The position numbers and the translations under genes were made by a program. The notes below the pieces were generated by a model, which was not told the origin of the DNA, searched no databases, and saw only the letters and a program-made list of their open reading frames with translations. Positions 37,594 to 51,700 of a stretch of 64,000 bases of DNA are shown here, in pieces (the stretch's first letter is position 1; every line of letters starts with the position of its first letter). This DNA is from Diploscapter coronatus (taxonomy: Eukaryota; Nematoda; Chromadorea; Rhabditida; Rhabditidae): assembly GCA_964036155.1 (NCBI GenBank), contig OZ038422.1:29163201-29227200 (forward strand), in the 5' to 3' direction.

Positions 37594-39767
37594 ATGGCTC
37601 ATCTAATTTTCCTCGTCTTGATTCCCGTCGTTCTTCTCTTCATTTTCATCGCTTTTCTGCTGACGATCTTCTTCTCGATTCCCTCGAAACGTCCCATGTT
37701 CTTCTATAAAAAGCACGCAGTGATTACAGGCAAGTTTAAAAAATATCTCAGACGATTTTATCTCCTATATAATATTCGCTTAAAATTTGAAAGAGAAAAT
37801 CTCAGTTTTTTTATCATCTTTATGGGTATATCATGAGACTAGAAAATTTAAATAACTTTTTTCAAATTTCACATAAAGATTAAAAACTGATGTTAAACTT
37901 GAAATAAACCCAACTCATTGATTCTAAATTCAGGAGGTTCGAAAGGAATTGGCTACCAGTTGGCCATGGGACTGCTCGACAGAGGCTGCAACGTGACGAT
38001 CATCGCTAGGAATAAGGAGGACTTGAAGGTTCGGACTTGTTATAGGTTTAAAAATTTGAAAACATTGCAGAAAGCCTGCGACGAACTGCAAACGCGTGCT
38101 GAGGATCTCGGTCAGGATCAGAAGGTCCACTGGATTTCTGCGGATCTAGCCGGGACTTATGAAGACGTTGAGAAAGCCATCAAAGAGGCTGAAGAAAAAC
38201 TTGGACCGGTGGATATTCTCATCAATAATGCAGGTCATAGTGTGCAGGTATTTATTTTATTTTTGTTTTGCTGAAATTCATAAAATGTTGCTAGAGTAGT
38301 CAAATTCTAGCATTATAAGGTGGCTTTTTGGAAAAAAAAGGCTTTCCTCTTTTCAAATGATTAAGATTTGATAACTAATCTTAGAAAAAGTCTATATTTC
38401 ATGCGACTTTTTTGAAACTTATAAAAATTAAATATATCTTTTTATGCCGATTTCGCGTCACTTCCAATCACCGACTTCGAGAAACAGATGAAAGTCAACT
38501 ACCTGAGTGCGGTCTACGCTACGCGGGCTGTGATCGATGGAATGAAGGCTAGAAAAGCGGGGCATATTTCTTTCGTCAGGTTAATTTTTAGATTTTAGCC
38601 CTAAATTGGCGAAAAATGATTTTAATTTTAAGTTCTGCCGCAGGCCAATTGGCGATTTACGGATATACGGCCTATTCTCCAACAAAGTTTGCGTTGAGGT
38701 AAAATTTTATTTGGGTTTAATTTATTCCGTCATTAACGAGAATAGCAAAAATATCCCAAAATTTGTTTTACTCCCATTTTCCTGAAACATTCATTTTCTC
38801 CAAATTTTTCAATTCAGAGGCTTCGCAGACGCGCTCCACATGGAGCTTCTTCCATACAAAATCTCCGTTTCTGTGCTTTACCCTCCAAACACGGATACTG
38901 AAGGATTCAAGGTATAAATTCTCGACTTTATTGTTTTAATATCAAATTTTAAAGCCTGAAAAATCATCGAGTTTTAAATGAGCCTTCTTCATTTTTGTGA
39001 CTTTAGAAAGTTTAAGAGAATTGATTCTTTTAACAAAAATGTGTCCTCCATCTCAGGTCGAACTCGAAACGATGCCGGAAGAGGTGAGACTGATCAGCGC
39101 ATCCGCTGGACTATTCCCGCCTAAAGTTGTGGCCGAGAAGCATCTGGAAGACGTCGAAAATGGCGAATATACCACTACGATTGGTACGGACGGATGGATG
39201 CTGGGTTAGATCTTCTCATCTATGTTTTAGAAGAAAGTAAATATAGCCCCATATGAAACTGAAACTCGCACTTCTAAGATTTTGATCTTACTTTTCTTGA
39301 AACTTATTGCAATTTCCAAGAGTTGTGTTGAAGACATTGATTTTTATCCCAAAACGTCGAAGGATCGATCATACTATTGTTCTAAATTGGGTTTAATTTT
39401 CCCTGAAACATATTAATTGTTATAAGTTATTCGATTAGTATTTGAAAAAAAAAAACGGAGGCCTAGAACCATTTAAGCCTCTATTGAATTATGAATTCCA
39501 TGTTTCTTCGAACTAATCTAAAAGCTAATCTTCAGGCGTCGTGACTTCCGGTGGGACTCCCGAGAAAAATCTTTGGAGAGCGGCAGTTCAGGTTTTCAAA
39601 AATTTCGATTTTCTGCCAAAGTTTACAATTTCTAGGTCCTGCTTTCCGGGTTACTTCGAGGCATTCTACTGGTTTACATGGGCTATTTCGATGGGATCGT
39701 CAAGAAATGCTACAAACGACGTCTGCTCGAACAGGCCAGAGAAGAGGAGAATCAGAAAAGAAGATAA
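37594..39767 (+). CDS. 3-ketodihydrosphingosine reductase (KDSR/FVT1)
   Basis: This enzyme reduces 3-ketodihydrosphingosine to dihydrosphingosine with NADPH, the second step of sphingolipid synthesis, at the ER membrane. Nine exons give 345 aa: 37594-37729, 37934-38028, 38071-38247, 38446-38579, 38633-38698, 38818-38911, 39057-39204, 39536-39591 and 39636-39767. Features: an N-terminal membrane helix (about 5-28), TGGSKGIG (45-52), NNAG (129-132), catalytic Ser182 and Tyr195-x3-Lys199 (YSPTK), then YPPNTDTEGF and C-terminal hydrophobic helices. Intron 1 has a GC donor (ACAG|GCAAGT) that restores TGGSKGIG exactly. Intron 3 (38248-38445) ends CTTTTTAT, without AG, although homology places the exon start precisely there. 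It is probably co-transcribed with the Rpp14-like gene. Confidence 0.92.
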
Positions 39768-40433
39768 GATTCTTTCCTCTAAAAATATTTTTAATCCACG
39801 TTTCAAAGATTACTTAGAATAATACAAAGTTAAATAAAATTTTGAGTTTTTCCTTCATTTTATAAGTTTTGTTTCTTCTGAAAAGAGACTTTTCAATATT
39901 TTTTCACTTATTAAGATATGACATTTGGGTTTTAGATCTGACTGTTAGGCTGTAGAATTAGCTTTGAAGACCTGCTCTTATCGAAACTTTTAATTACTCA
40001 TGAGACGATTTTGTGATAATCAATTGTTGTGGCCTTTATTTTGTTGATTTTAAATCAAATAAAGAATAAATTCCATCATCAAACATGCAATATCTGTGCA
40101 GATGAGACACGCGATTTTAGGGGATTAAAATGGGGATAAATCTATGACGGAAAATCGATCGTAAGAGTGAAGGCATACTTTTGAGAGATTACTTTCATCT
40201 GTCCTTTACAACTTTTAAAAGAGATGTGTTGTCATTAGTATTGCAATTTTTGGATAAGTTTCAAAATTTCACACTATTCTTCGAAAATTCTGTCGTTTGC
40301 TAAATGATGAGTCTTCTTCTTAAAAATATCCTAATTTCAAATATGTTCCAAAATTTTACAAATTTCGATTTATTTAAGATCGTTTTGATAAAAAGGTTGA
40401 TGTTGGTTCTAAAAAATAATTTCAAAAATTCAG
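39768..40433 (+). other. 3' end of KDSR and upstream region of the GT49 gene
   Basis: AATAAA at 39833-39838 is the likely KDSR poly(A) signal, 65 bp after the stop. The rest shows no gene. It ends with an acceptor (AAATTCAG, up to 40433) that may receive a spliced leader for the next gene. Confidence 0.5.
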
Positions 40434-40499
40434 ACCCTGGAATCTAAAATACCGTACAGGCTTATCGACGACGTATGCCTCGATACTTTGATTACCCCT

Positions 40500-43226
40500 A
40501 TGCTCCAGAAGCGTTCCTCACGACGTCGTCAGCCTTTTGAATCTCATAGACGTCGATTAATCTGGCTTCTGATTTTCACGACCTCATTTATTCTTTGCTT
40601 TCTATTCTACGCCAGTCTAATTTCTCAGGCATGAGATTAATAAATTACTTACAAGAGAAGGAACTTGAAGTCGGGTGAAGATTTGAGTTGAAACCTATAC
40701 CATTCGAAAGAGCAGAATTTTTTGAGTCGAATAATTCAATTTTTATCTGCTAAGAGGAAATACGGTTGGAAATTTGATTAGAATTGATACAAACTTGGTA
40801 AGTTAAAGCAGTCAACTTTTGAATAAAATGCACTGATTTGTATCAAAATGACGTTCATTAAAGTTCGTCATTTATTCAACTCTTCGTTTCATATGCTATT
40901 TGAGCAATCGTCGATTCTACACGAATTCGAACTATTATATGCGAAAAATTTCAATATTAGCTTACCAGTTTTGTATCAAGCCTCACCAAATTTCTAACTG
41001 CATCTTCTCAGCAGATACAAATTACATCATTCGACTCAGAAAACTCGATCCTTTCGAATGGTATAGGTTTCATCTCAAGTCTTCACCCAATTTCAAGTTC
41101 CTTCCCTGGTTAACCTAAAAGCTAAATTTAAACCTAGTCTAAAATGCTAGAGATCCTTTAGATTTAGAAAAGTTAAAGCTTATTACATTTTAAAATAGTT
41201 ATGAGTTGAGTTTAGTTTCAGTTAGAGTTTTGGAACTCGCCAAAGATTCCATCTAGTTCTACAATCGTTAAAACTCAAGAGTATTCTAAAGATTATTGTA
41301 TCGCCTACAACGTTACGAAGGGGCAGAAAAAGTTGACCTTCCTTAATTTATTTTAGAAGATTATTCATTTTTAGCTTTTCAATAGAAAATCTACAGCCCG
41401 TTAGTCTATGCATACATACTACCGCTCATTATTTGGAGTATATTTTGGAACAAGTAAATCATTTTTAGGTCCAGGTTTTAAAAGAAAAAATCACAAATTT
41501 TCAGGCTAAGACTTGGGACGGACCTATCTCAGTGGCCTATCTAGTCGATAGAAATAATATGCACACGGTACAGTTTCTTATGGACAATTTTAGATGCAAC
41601 GAACAAATTAGGGATAAGGCAAGCTTTTGACAATGAAACTTTTCAAAAAATAGATTTTTCGATGAACCTCCACTTGGTGTTTCAAAAATCAGCCTATCAA
41701 GACGAATGCCCTTTTATCGAAGTTGATCTCATTGAAAAACGCCTTCCATGTGCCAATCTGAATTACAACTACAGTAACTTTAGAGTATATCTAAAAGTAC
41801 AACCTGAACTCTCAATATGAAAATAGGACAAAATGAAAAGATAAAATCATGATCTTATTTGTTTTTTTTTTCGATATTTTATGCTACGATACCATGAGGT
41901 TTTAGATTGTCGTCTGGAAGTTAGATTATCGGACTTTAATTTTTAGAGCGAAGATTTTATTGGGAAGTGGTCCCGCCTTTTATCATCTACCCGATTAACG
42001 TTTTGAGAAATATCGCTAGAAAAGGCGCCTCTTCCGATATCCAGTTGATATCGGATGTCGAGATGATTTTTAGGTTGGTCAAAAATGTTTGGGTAAGGAG
42101 AAAAAATTTCAGTGAAAATTTCCAAACCCAAATTCAATCGCTAGCGAATGTCTATGTCAATGGAAAAGAGAAGAATTTGGTTGTAGTTCGGTATTTTTCA
42201 AATTTAACATTTGCAGATTTCTTCTTTTTTAATTTAGGAGGTTCGAGATCGAAAATAAAGCCAAAACCCCTAAAAATCTTAGCGACTTGAAAAAGTTAAT
42301 TGATAAATTTCGGTAAATTCTTATAGTTTTTGAAAAATATAATACTTTGAAATTTTCATTTTCTAATGAAATTCTTTGAAACTAATCCAAATTTCAGAGC
42401 CTTTGAGTTTCATCATAAAATCTTCCCTTTGGGTCATACTCTAGAGGGACTATGGTACTGGTTCAAAATTTCAAAGAAAAGCAAGAAAGTCTTCGCGTGG
42501 CCGATAGGCTACAAGTATGACTTTGTTCTAGATCGAAAATATGCTTGTTCCGGAATTTTCAGAAGTCCGTCTTGGGAGCCGATGTTCATAATGCATCGGA
42601 ATGACCCGTACAGTCCAGAATACATGCCAACCAGGGTTAGGGATCAACAGGCTTTGGCAAGTTTAAAACTTTCAGGATAGAATTGTTCTATAGATTTGTG
42701 AATCTAGAAAATCAAGCATCGTCGACTGTTGAGAAATTTAGAATTTCATACTGAATTTTTTAAATTTGCAGAAAAAGTTGGATTTGAAAACGAATATGCA
42801 TATTTTAACGCTCTTTCATAACTGGCGTTGAGAAAACCTCGAATATTCATTCCAACATAAATTTTTTGAAACCGGAATACTTTCCTTTGCTAAAGTGGAA
42901 TAAAAGATGAAATGAAATGAAAAATGAACTTAAATTTAGAGGTTCATAAATTTAGGCCTATGAACTATGCAGGGCTGGCTACCATTTCTTCCTGGCCTCT
43001 CATTTGTTCAACGTTCATAAAGGCATCAAGAAAAGTGCCACTAATTTGGATGCAGCTGTTAGACACCACCAAACTAAGCTTAGATCCAAGTAATTACCCC
43101 TAGATTACCCTAATTAGCCACTTAATTATCATAATTAACCTTTTCAGCGCCTTTAATACATTCATAAACGAAATGAGCGAAAAATACCCGGACACCGAAG
43201 TGACATGTGGCAAATTCATCATGTGA
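40500..43226 (+). CDS. GT49-family glycosyltransferase (LARGE/B4GAT1/bgnt-like), type II membrane protein
   Basis: GT49 enzymes are Golgi glycosyltransferases. Exons: 40500-40614 (3' end uncertain), 41386-41453, 41505-41618, 41654-41773, 41947-42073, 42113-42190, 42238-42312, 42398-42656, 42956-43089 and 43148-43226; about 389 aa. A basic N-terminus precedes a single membrane helix (LIWLLIFTTSFILCFLFYAS). Family-like segments are WDGPISVAYLVD, MNLHLVFQKSAYQDECPF, YPINVLRNIAR, a DxD-like SDVEM, SWEPMFIMHRNDPYSPEY and AYELCRAGYHFFLASHLFNVH. Intron 42657-42955 has a GC donor (TTG|GCAAGT). The junction 41618/41654 is not canonical in any phase, so one base may be wrong or the locus may be decaying. 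An out-of-frame ATG at 40474 starts a uORF overlapping the main start. Confidence 0.75.
40657..41106. repeat. Long imperfect inverted repeat (foldback element) in GT49 intron 1
   Basis: The left arm, 40657-40805, reads as a close match to the reverse complement of the right arm, 40960-41106. Shared blocks include GAAGGAACTTGAA, GAAACCTATACCATTCGAAA, TGAGTCGAAT and TGATACAAA. Arms of about 148 bp flank a 154-bp centre. The element could fold into a long hairpin in pre-mRNA; it is probably a MITE or foldback transposon. Confidence 0.8.
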
Positions 43227-43990
43227 AATTTGAATTCTTTGCGTTTTTTTTCGAAAAATAAACTATTACCGTTCTCTTCTCATAACTACGTATGTTTCTA
43301 CTGGCTAATTTATTGAGTAATTATCAATAATTAGGGCAATTATCCAGGATAATTACCCTGGCTACCTATCTTTGGTTGGATCAAATTGCCTCTAGTTTAC
43401 GTGGCAAATATTGGAACGCATTTGTTTGACCTCAAGGTCTTGTTTTCTCTTCCCTCTATGCTCTTTCACCTTGCCCTCATTTTTCTGCTTCTTTTCCTTT
43501 ACTATTTCTTTTTTCTTTCTTTCTTTCCTCTCGCTCTCTAACTTTATCGCCATCGCCTAACTACCAAATTTCCATTGGCCCAACGCATTTCTCGGCGATT
43601 TTTAATTCGATAACTCTTTTTCTAGGTTTCTAAACTTTTCGACTAACCGAAAAATCAGACCGATTTATCTTTTCCTCTCATTTTGTGATCGTTTTTTGTG
43701 TTGGCATAAAAACTACAGAAAAAGAATGAGAAAAAAGGAAAAGACCTCCCTTTTGTCTGCCTCCCTTTCCTAACGATTTTCGCCGCTCCATTCGATCCTT
43801 ACTCCTAATTTTTCAATTTATTTATTTTTTTAATTTATAAAAAAAACTTAAATTTCTGTATTTTTCATCAGTTAATCTTCGTCATCATTTGTATTTAAAA
43901 CAACTAAGTTAGAAAATAAGAAAAACAGACGAAAGAAGATGAAAAATTTCGAGGGTCGCATTCTTTAATTTTTTAAAATTTGAATTTCAG
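43227..43990. other. Intergenic region and promoter area of idh-1
   Basis: It holds CT-rich tracts (43440-43540, 43660-43780) and a TACTATTTCT word, with no gene. It ends at an acceptor (GAATTTCAG, up to 43990) 45 nt before the idh-1 ATG, a possible spliced-leader site. Confidence 0.45.
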
Positions 43991-44035
43991 ACTCTTTATT
44001 TCGCTCACCCTCGCACCTACCGAAGTTTCAAAACG

Positions 44036-48063
<4,028 letters not shown>

Positions 48064-48754
48064 AAATTCTCCCATCAAACTTCGAAAATTCGAATTCTCT
48101 CGCTGTAAGACCGTTTTTAATCTTTATCGGGTTGTGAGTACTTTTCTATCAAAAGTGAGATTTAAAAATTAGAAGCCCATAACTTTTATTTTTGAACCAT
48201 CTCCGGAAGTGGACTTCTGCAATAGGGAAAACTTCTATAGAGGTTTCACGGTAAATTTCTACCAAAGTACTTTTTCCTATTTTTCCCACTTTGGTATCAA
48301 AGTACTCGCAACATTTTTATCTCAACTTCTCCCTCTTGTGATAAGCAATATTGCCTGTGAAAGTTATTTTCTCGATTTGCTAATAAACTAACAAAAATCT
48401 AGAGATGTTTCGATTCAATTGGTTTATTTTTATTATTACCGTATTCTTCACTTGATATAGGATGTTTTGAAAATAAAACAGTCATCGGTTTGATAAGAAA
48501 GATGTTGATTATGAAGACTGAATAAGGAAAGAAAACAATTATTGTTCAAAATGACAGCCTGAAAAATTAGACGACAAGACGATGAAATAGTTTTGGAAAT
48601 GAAAAATCGAAGACTTCCCCTGCCCTACCCTATCCTATACTATTTCGTGTCTTGTTTTCTCCAGATTGCTCTCAAAATCTCAAACTTGCCGTTAGGTTTA
48701 ATCGATTGGGAGCGTGGCTTGTGGCAAGAAAGTTGCGAAATCGCTGCACGTTCA
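48064..48754. other. Convergent 3' region between idh-1 and the MED30-like gene
   Basis: No gene. AATAAA at 48382-48387 serves the plus strand. TTTATT at 48423-48428 (AATAAA on the minus strand) may serve the opposite gene. On these signals the two transcripts would run past each other and overlap at their 3' ends. Confidence 0.45.
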
Positions 48755-51700
48755 TTATTCGGTTTGTTCGTGGCAAATATCGGCGAATTCCGGGGCCCGC
48801 AGGGTAGATTTGATCATCTTTTTCAAAATCGGATATCTCGGAACGATCGGGTATAGCCTCGTCTCGTCATACTTATCGTGTAGATCCTTAGTTACCCTAA
48901 TTAACTAGCTAATCAAAGAGGTAGTTACCTTAATTAGCCTTCTCAAACCGTGATATTTCCTGATTAGCTTGTAGAGTTGAGAATACATCGCCTCGCAGTC
49001 TCTTTGAAGCTCTTCGGTTTTACGACCTAAGATAATTGGGATAATTAACAGGTAATTAGGGTAATTAACTTACATTTTATCGAGTCGTATAGAGCTTGGT
49101 CCACTTGAGAGGAAGTAGCTTTCCCAATCATGGTCGAAGATAGCAAAGCCCCAATTCCTGTCGAGGGTACAGACGCACTGCTATTGTCCTCCAGCAATTG
49201 AATTACCCTAATTAAGATAATTGCATAATTAATTAGGGCAATTAACAGTTAATTACCTAACGACGTAGCTATTCGGATCCTCGGACCCTTCCTGAGCGGG
49301 AATCGCTAGATACTTCCAGTATTGCTTCTCGATAATTGCTACCTAATCATTAGAAGTTGGGGTAATAATTAACGATATTAGTCTGAGTTAATTACCTCCC
49401 GAACGCTAGCCGACAATTTCATGTACCGCATTATAGGATTGGCCTCTTTAGACTTCAAATAATCGTCTTGGAGCTGCTTTAGGGAATTTTTCAATTTTCT
49501 AAAAATGAATAGTTTGAAAATTTTTAGCAAGTCTGAGAATACTTCCATTTAAAAATGAGTATTTTCTTTGATTAGAATAAGTAAAGTAGCGGTATTTTGG
49601 AGTGTTCATACAATCTAGGGGTGAAGACCTTGATTGATAAAAAAGAAAAAAATTTATGAACTTTCGAAAGAGTGAAAAAAAGTACTCAAAGTCCAAAAAT
49701 GATAATAAAAAAAAATTTACCGATACGGATCCAGAATCCTCAGCCGCGTCCTGTGCAATTTATAGACCGTATTGATTAGATTGTCCCGACTCGTGCCTAC
49801 AAACAATTTGGCCTTCTTCATTTCAAGTCTCTGCCAACAATTCTAACCCGACGTCTTTATAGGTCGAAGGTAAGACTCGTGAGAGTTTCAAACTTCAAAG
49901 GTTCACAAGTGGATTTTTAACTTCAAAAATTTCAACGAATGTGGGAAAAGTTGAAAAAAAAAAACGCAGAGATGGCTCTTTGAAATTTCAGAAAAAAGGA
50001 TAATTAAGTAACTATCCAAAATAATTGGTGTAATTAAGCAATAAAAACTCACGTCCAGGCGTCGCAAATGTAGGCAGGTCTGAGGAGCCACCCTCTTTAG
50101 CCATAGACAATAAAATGTTGAACATCAGATCCTAAATTTGAAAATGTCATTAAATTATCGATTTTTCAAAGAAAATCATGATATGATTTTTGGAAGCAAA
50201 TCTAAAAATTGATCAGAATATGCTCGACTTCAAGGAAATGATGCCTTCAAATCGAAAAATGTGCAAAAAAACTGAAAGTGTCCAAAATTGAGGATTGACT
50301 TTGAAAAATGTTTCAAAATATTTCAGTCTATTTTCAGGAGATATTTTAACATTCGGCTAGAGGGATTTTCTAGCTTCTCCGCCAAAGAGCCGACTGATAG
50401 GGAATGAATTTATAAAAAAAAAATTCTATCTGAAAATCTTTCAGCCGGTTTTATTGGCCTATCTTTCAGCATTAAAATGGATGAATTTTCTCCAGCTTCT
50501 CTTCCAAAGGACTAAATGATGGGCCTACTAAATTCGTTTTCCGTATGAATGCGTTGCCAACGAAAACTTGTGGATTGTTAGAGAAATAGCATTGGAGATA
50601 AAGAGAAAGGAAAGAAATAAAAAAAAGGAAATATCAAATCCTCTCTGTCGCTTCCTGATACGTGAGAATTGACTAGATTTGGGAGACTCCTGATTTTAGA
50701 GTTCTTGGAATTTTCCAAGCTTTTGAGTGGGGTTAAATGTGGTTTTCTTTCAGCAAAAGCCGATCTTCATCAAAATAAATCCAGCAAAAATTGTTATTGC
50801 AAAATGCAGTGTTGTATTTTTCTAAGGGTGCAAGAGATTGAACAAAATTCGAAAATGGATGGTGAACTTTGAAGAAAAGCAAAAAAATGAAAAATCAGAA
50901 AATTGAAAGAAACGAGATAAAATAGAAAATCTGAAATGAAAAAAGCAGAAAAAACACTATGCAAAAGGCCATCTTTGATACTAGAGAAAGGAATACACAC
51001 TCGACTTGGAGACCGGAAGCACGCGCGAAATGAGAAAATGAAGAGAGAAATAAAAGAGTAAGGAACGAAGGAAGGCTCCTTGTATGGGTCCATGAAAATA
51101 GTGCAATTTTGAAATTCAGACTATTTCATTTTTAGAAAAGTGGCAAAAGGGAAATTGCTTGTAAAAAGTGACTCTTAATTTACAAAATTCTGAAACATAA
51201 AAATATGATATTTTATTAGAGCTCACCAATCCGTATGAATATTGCTGTTAACATACGATTTTTATTTTTAAATTCGGAAACATTTTCAAATATTTCAAAA
51301 ATGAACATTTTTCTTCAAGTTCAATGAGTTGGTTATTCAAAGAAGGGCAAACTTTCATAAGTAACAAAAAATTGTTTGAAAGAAGAAAAAGTTTCACAAA
51401 AATGAAAAAGTGCTCTCTTTGACGCGGAATTTCACGCAATAAACCTGATGGTGGGTTAGATAGAAAATAGGGAAATAGTATGGAGGAAAGACGCAAAGTT
51501 TAGTGCGCAATCCGAGATTTTGTTTAGTGATTTTCACGCTTTTTGTGCTTCCTATTTTTCTTTCTACCTCCTTCATTCTCATGTTCTATAATTTATCCCA
51601 TATCCATCTTTATCCTTTCTTTTCCCTCCTCAGAATATCCCATATCTAATCTTTCTTTGTCTTTTCTAAGTATTATTTCTCCCCTTTCTGTGTCTCTACA

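Noticed and set aside
49797..49830. Alternative start of the MED30-like gene at the ATG 49821-49819
   Set aside because: Joining the two upstream exons through the acceptor at 49797 gives an exact 250-codon frame, which the alternative start does not use; it could still be a minor isoform.
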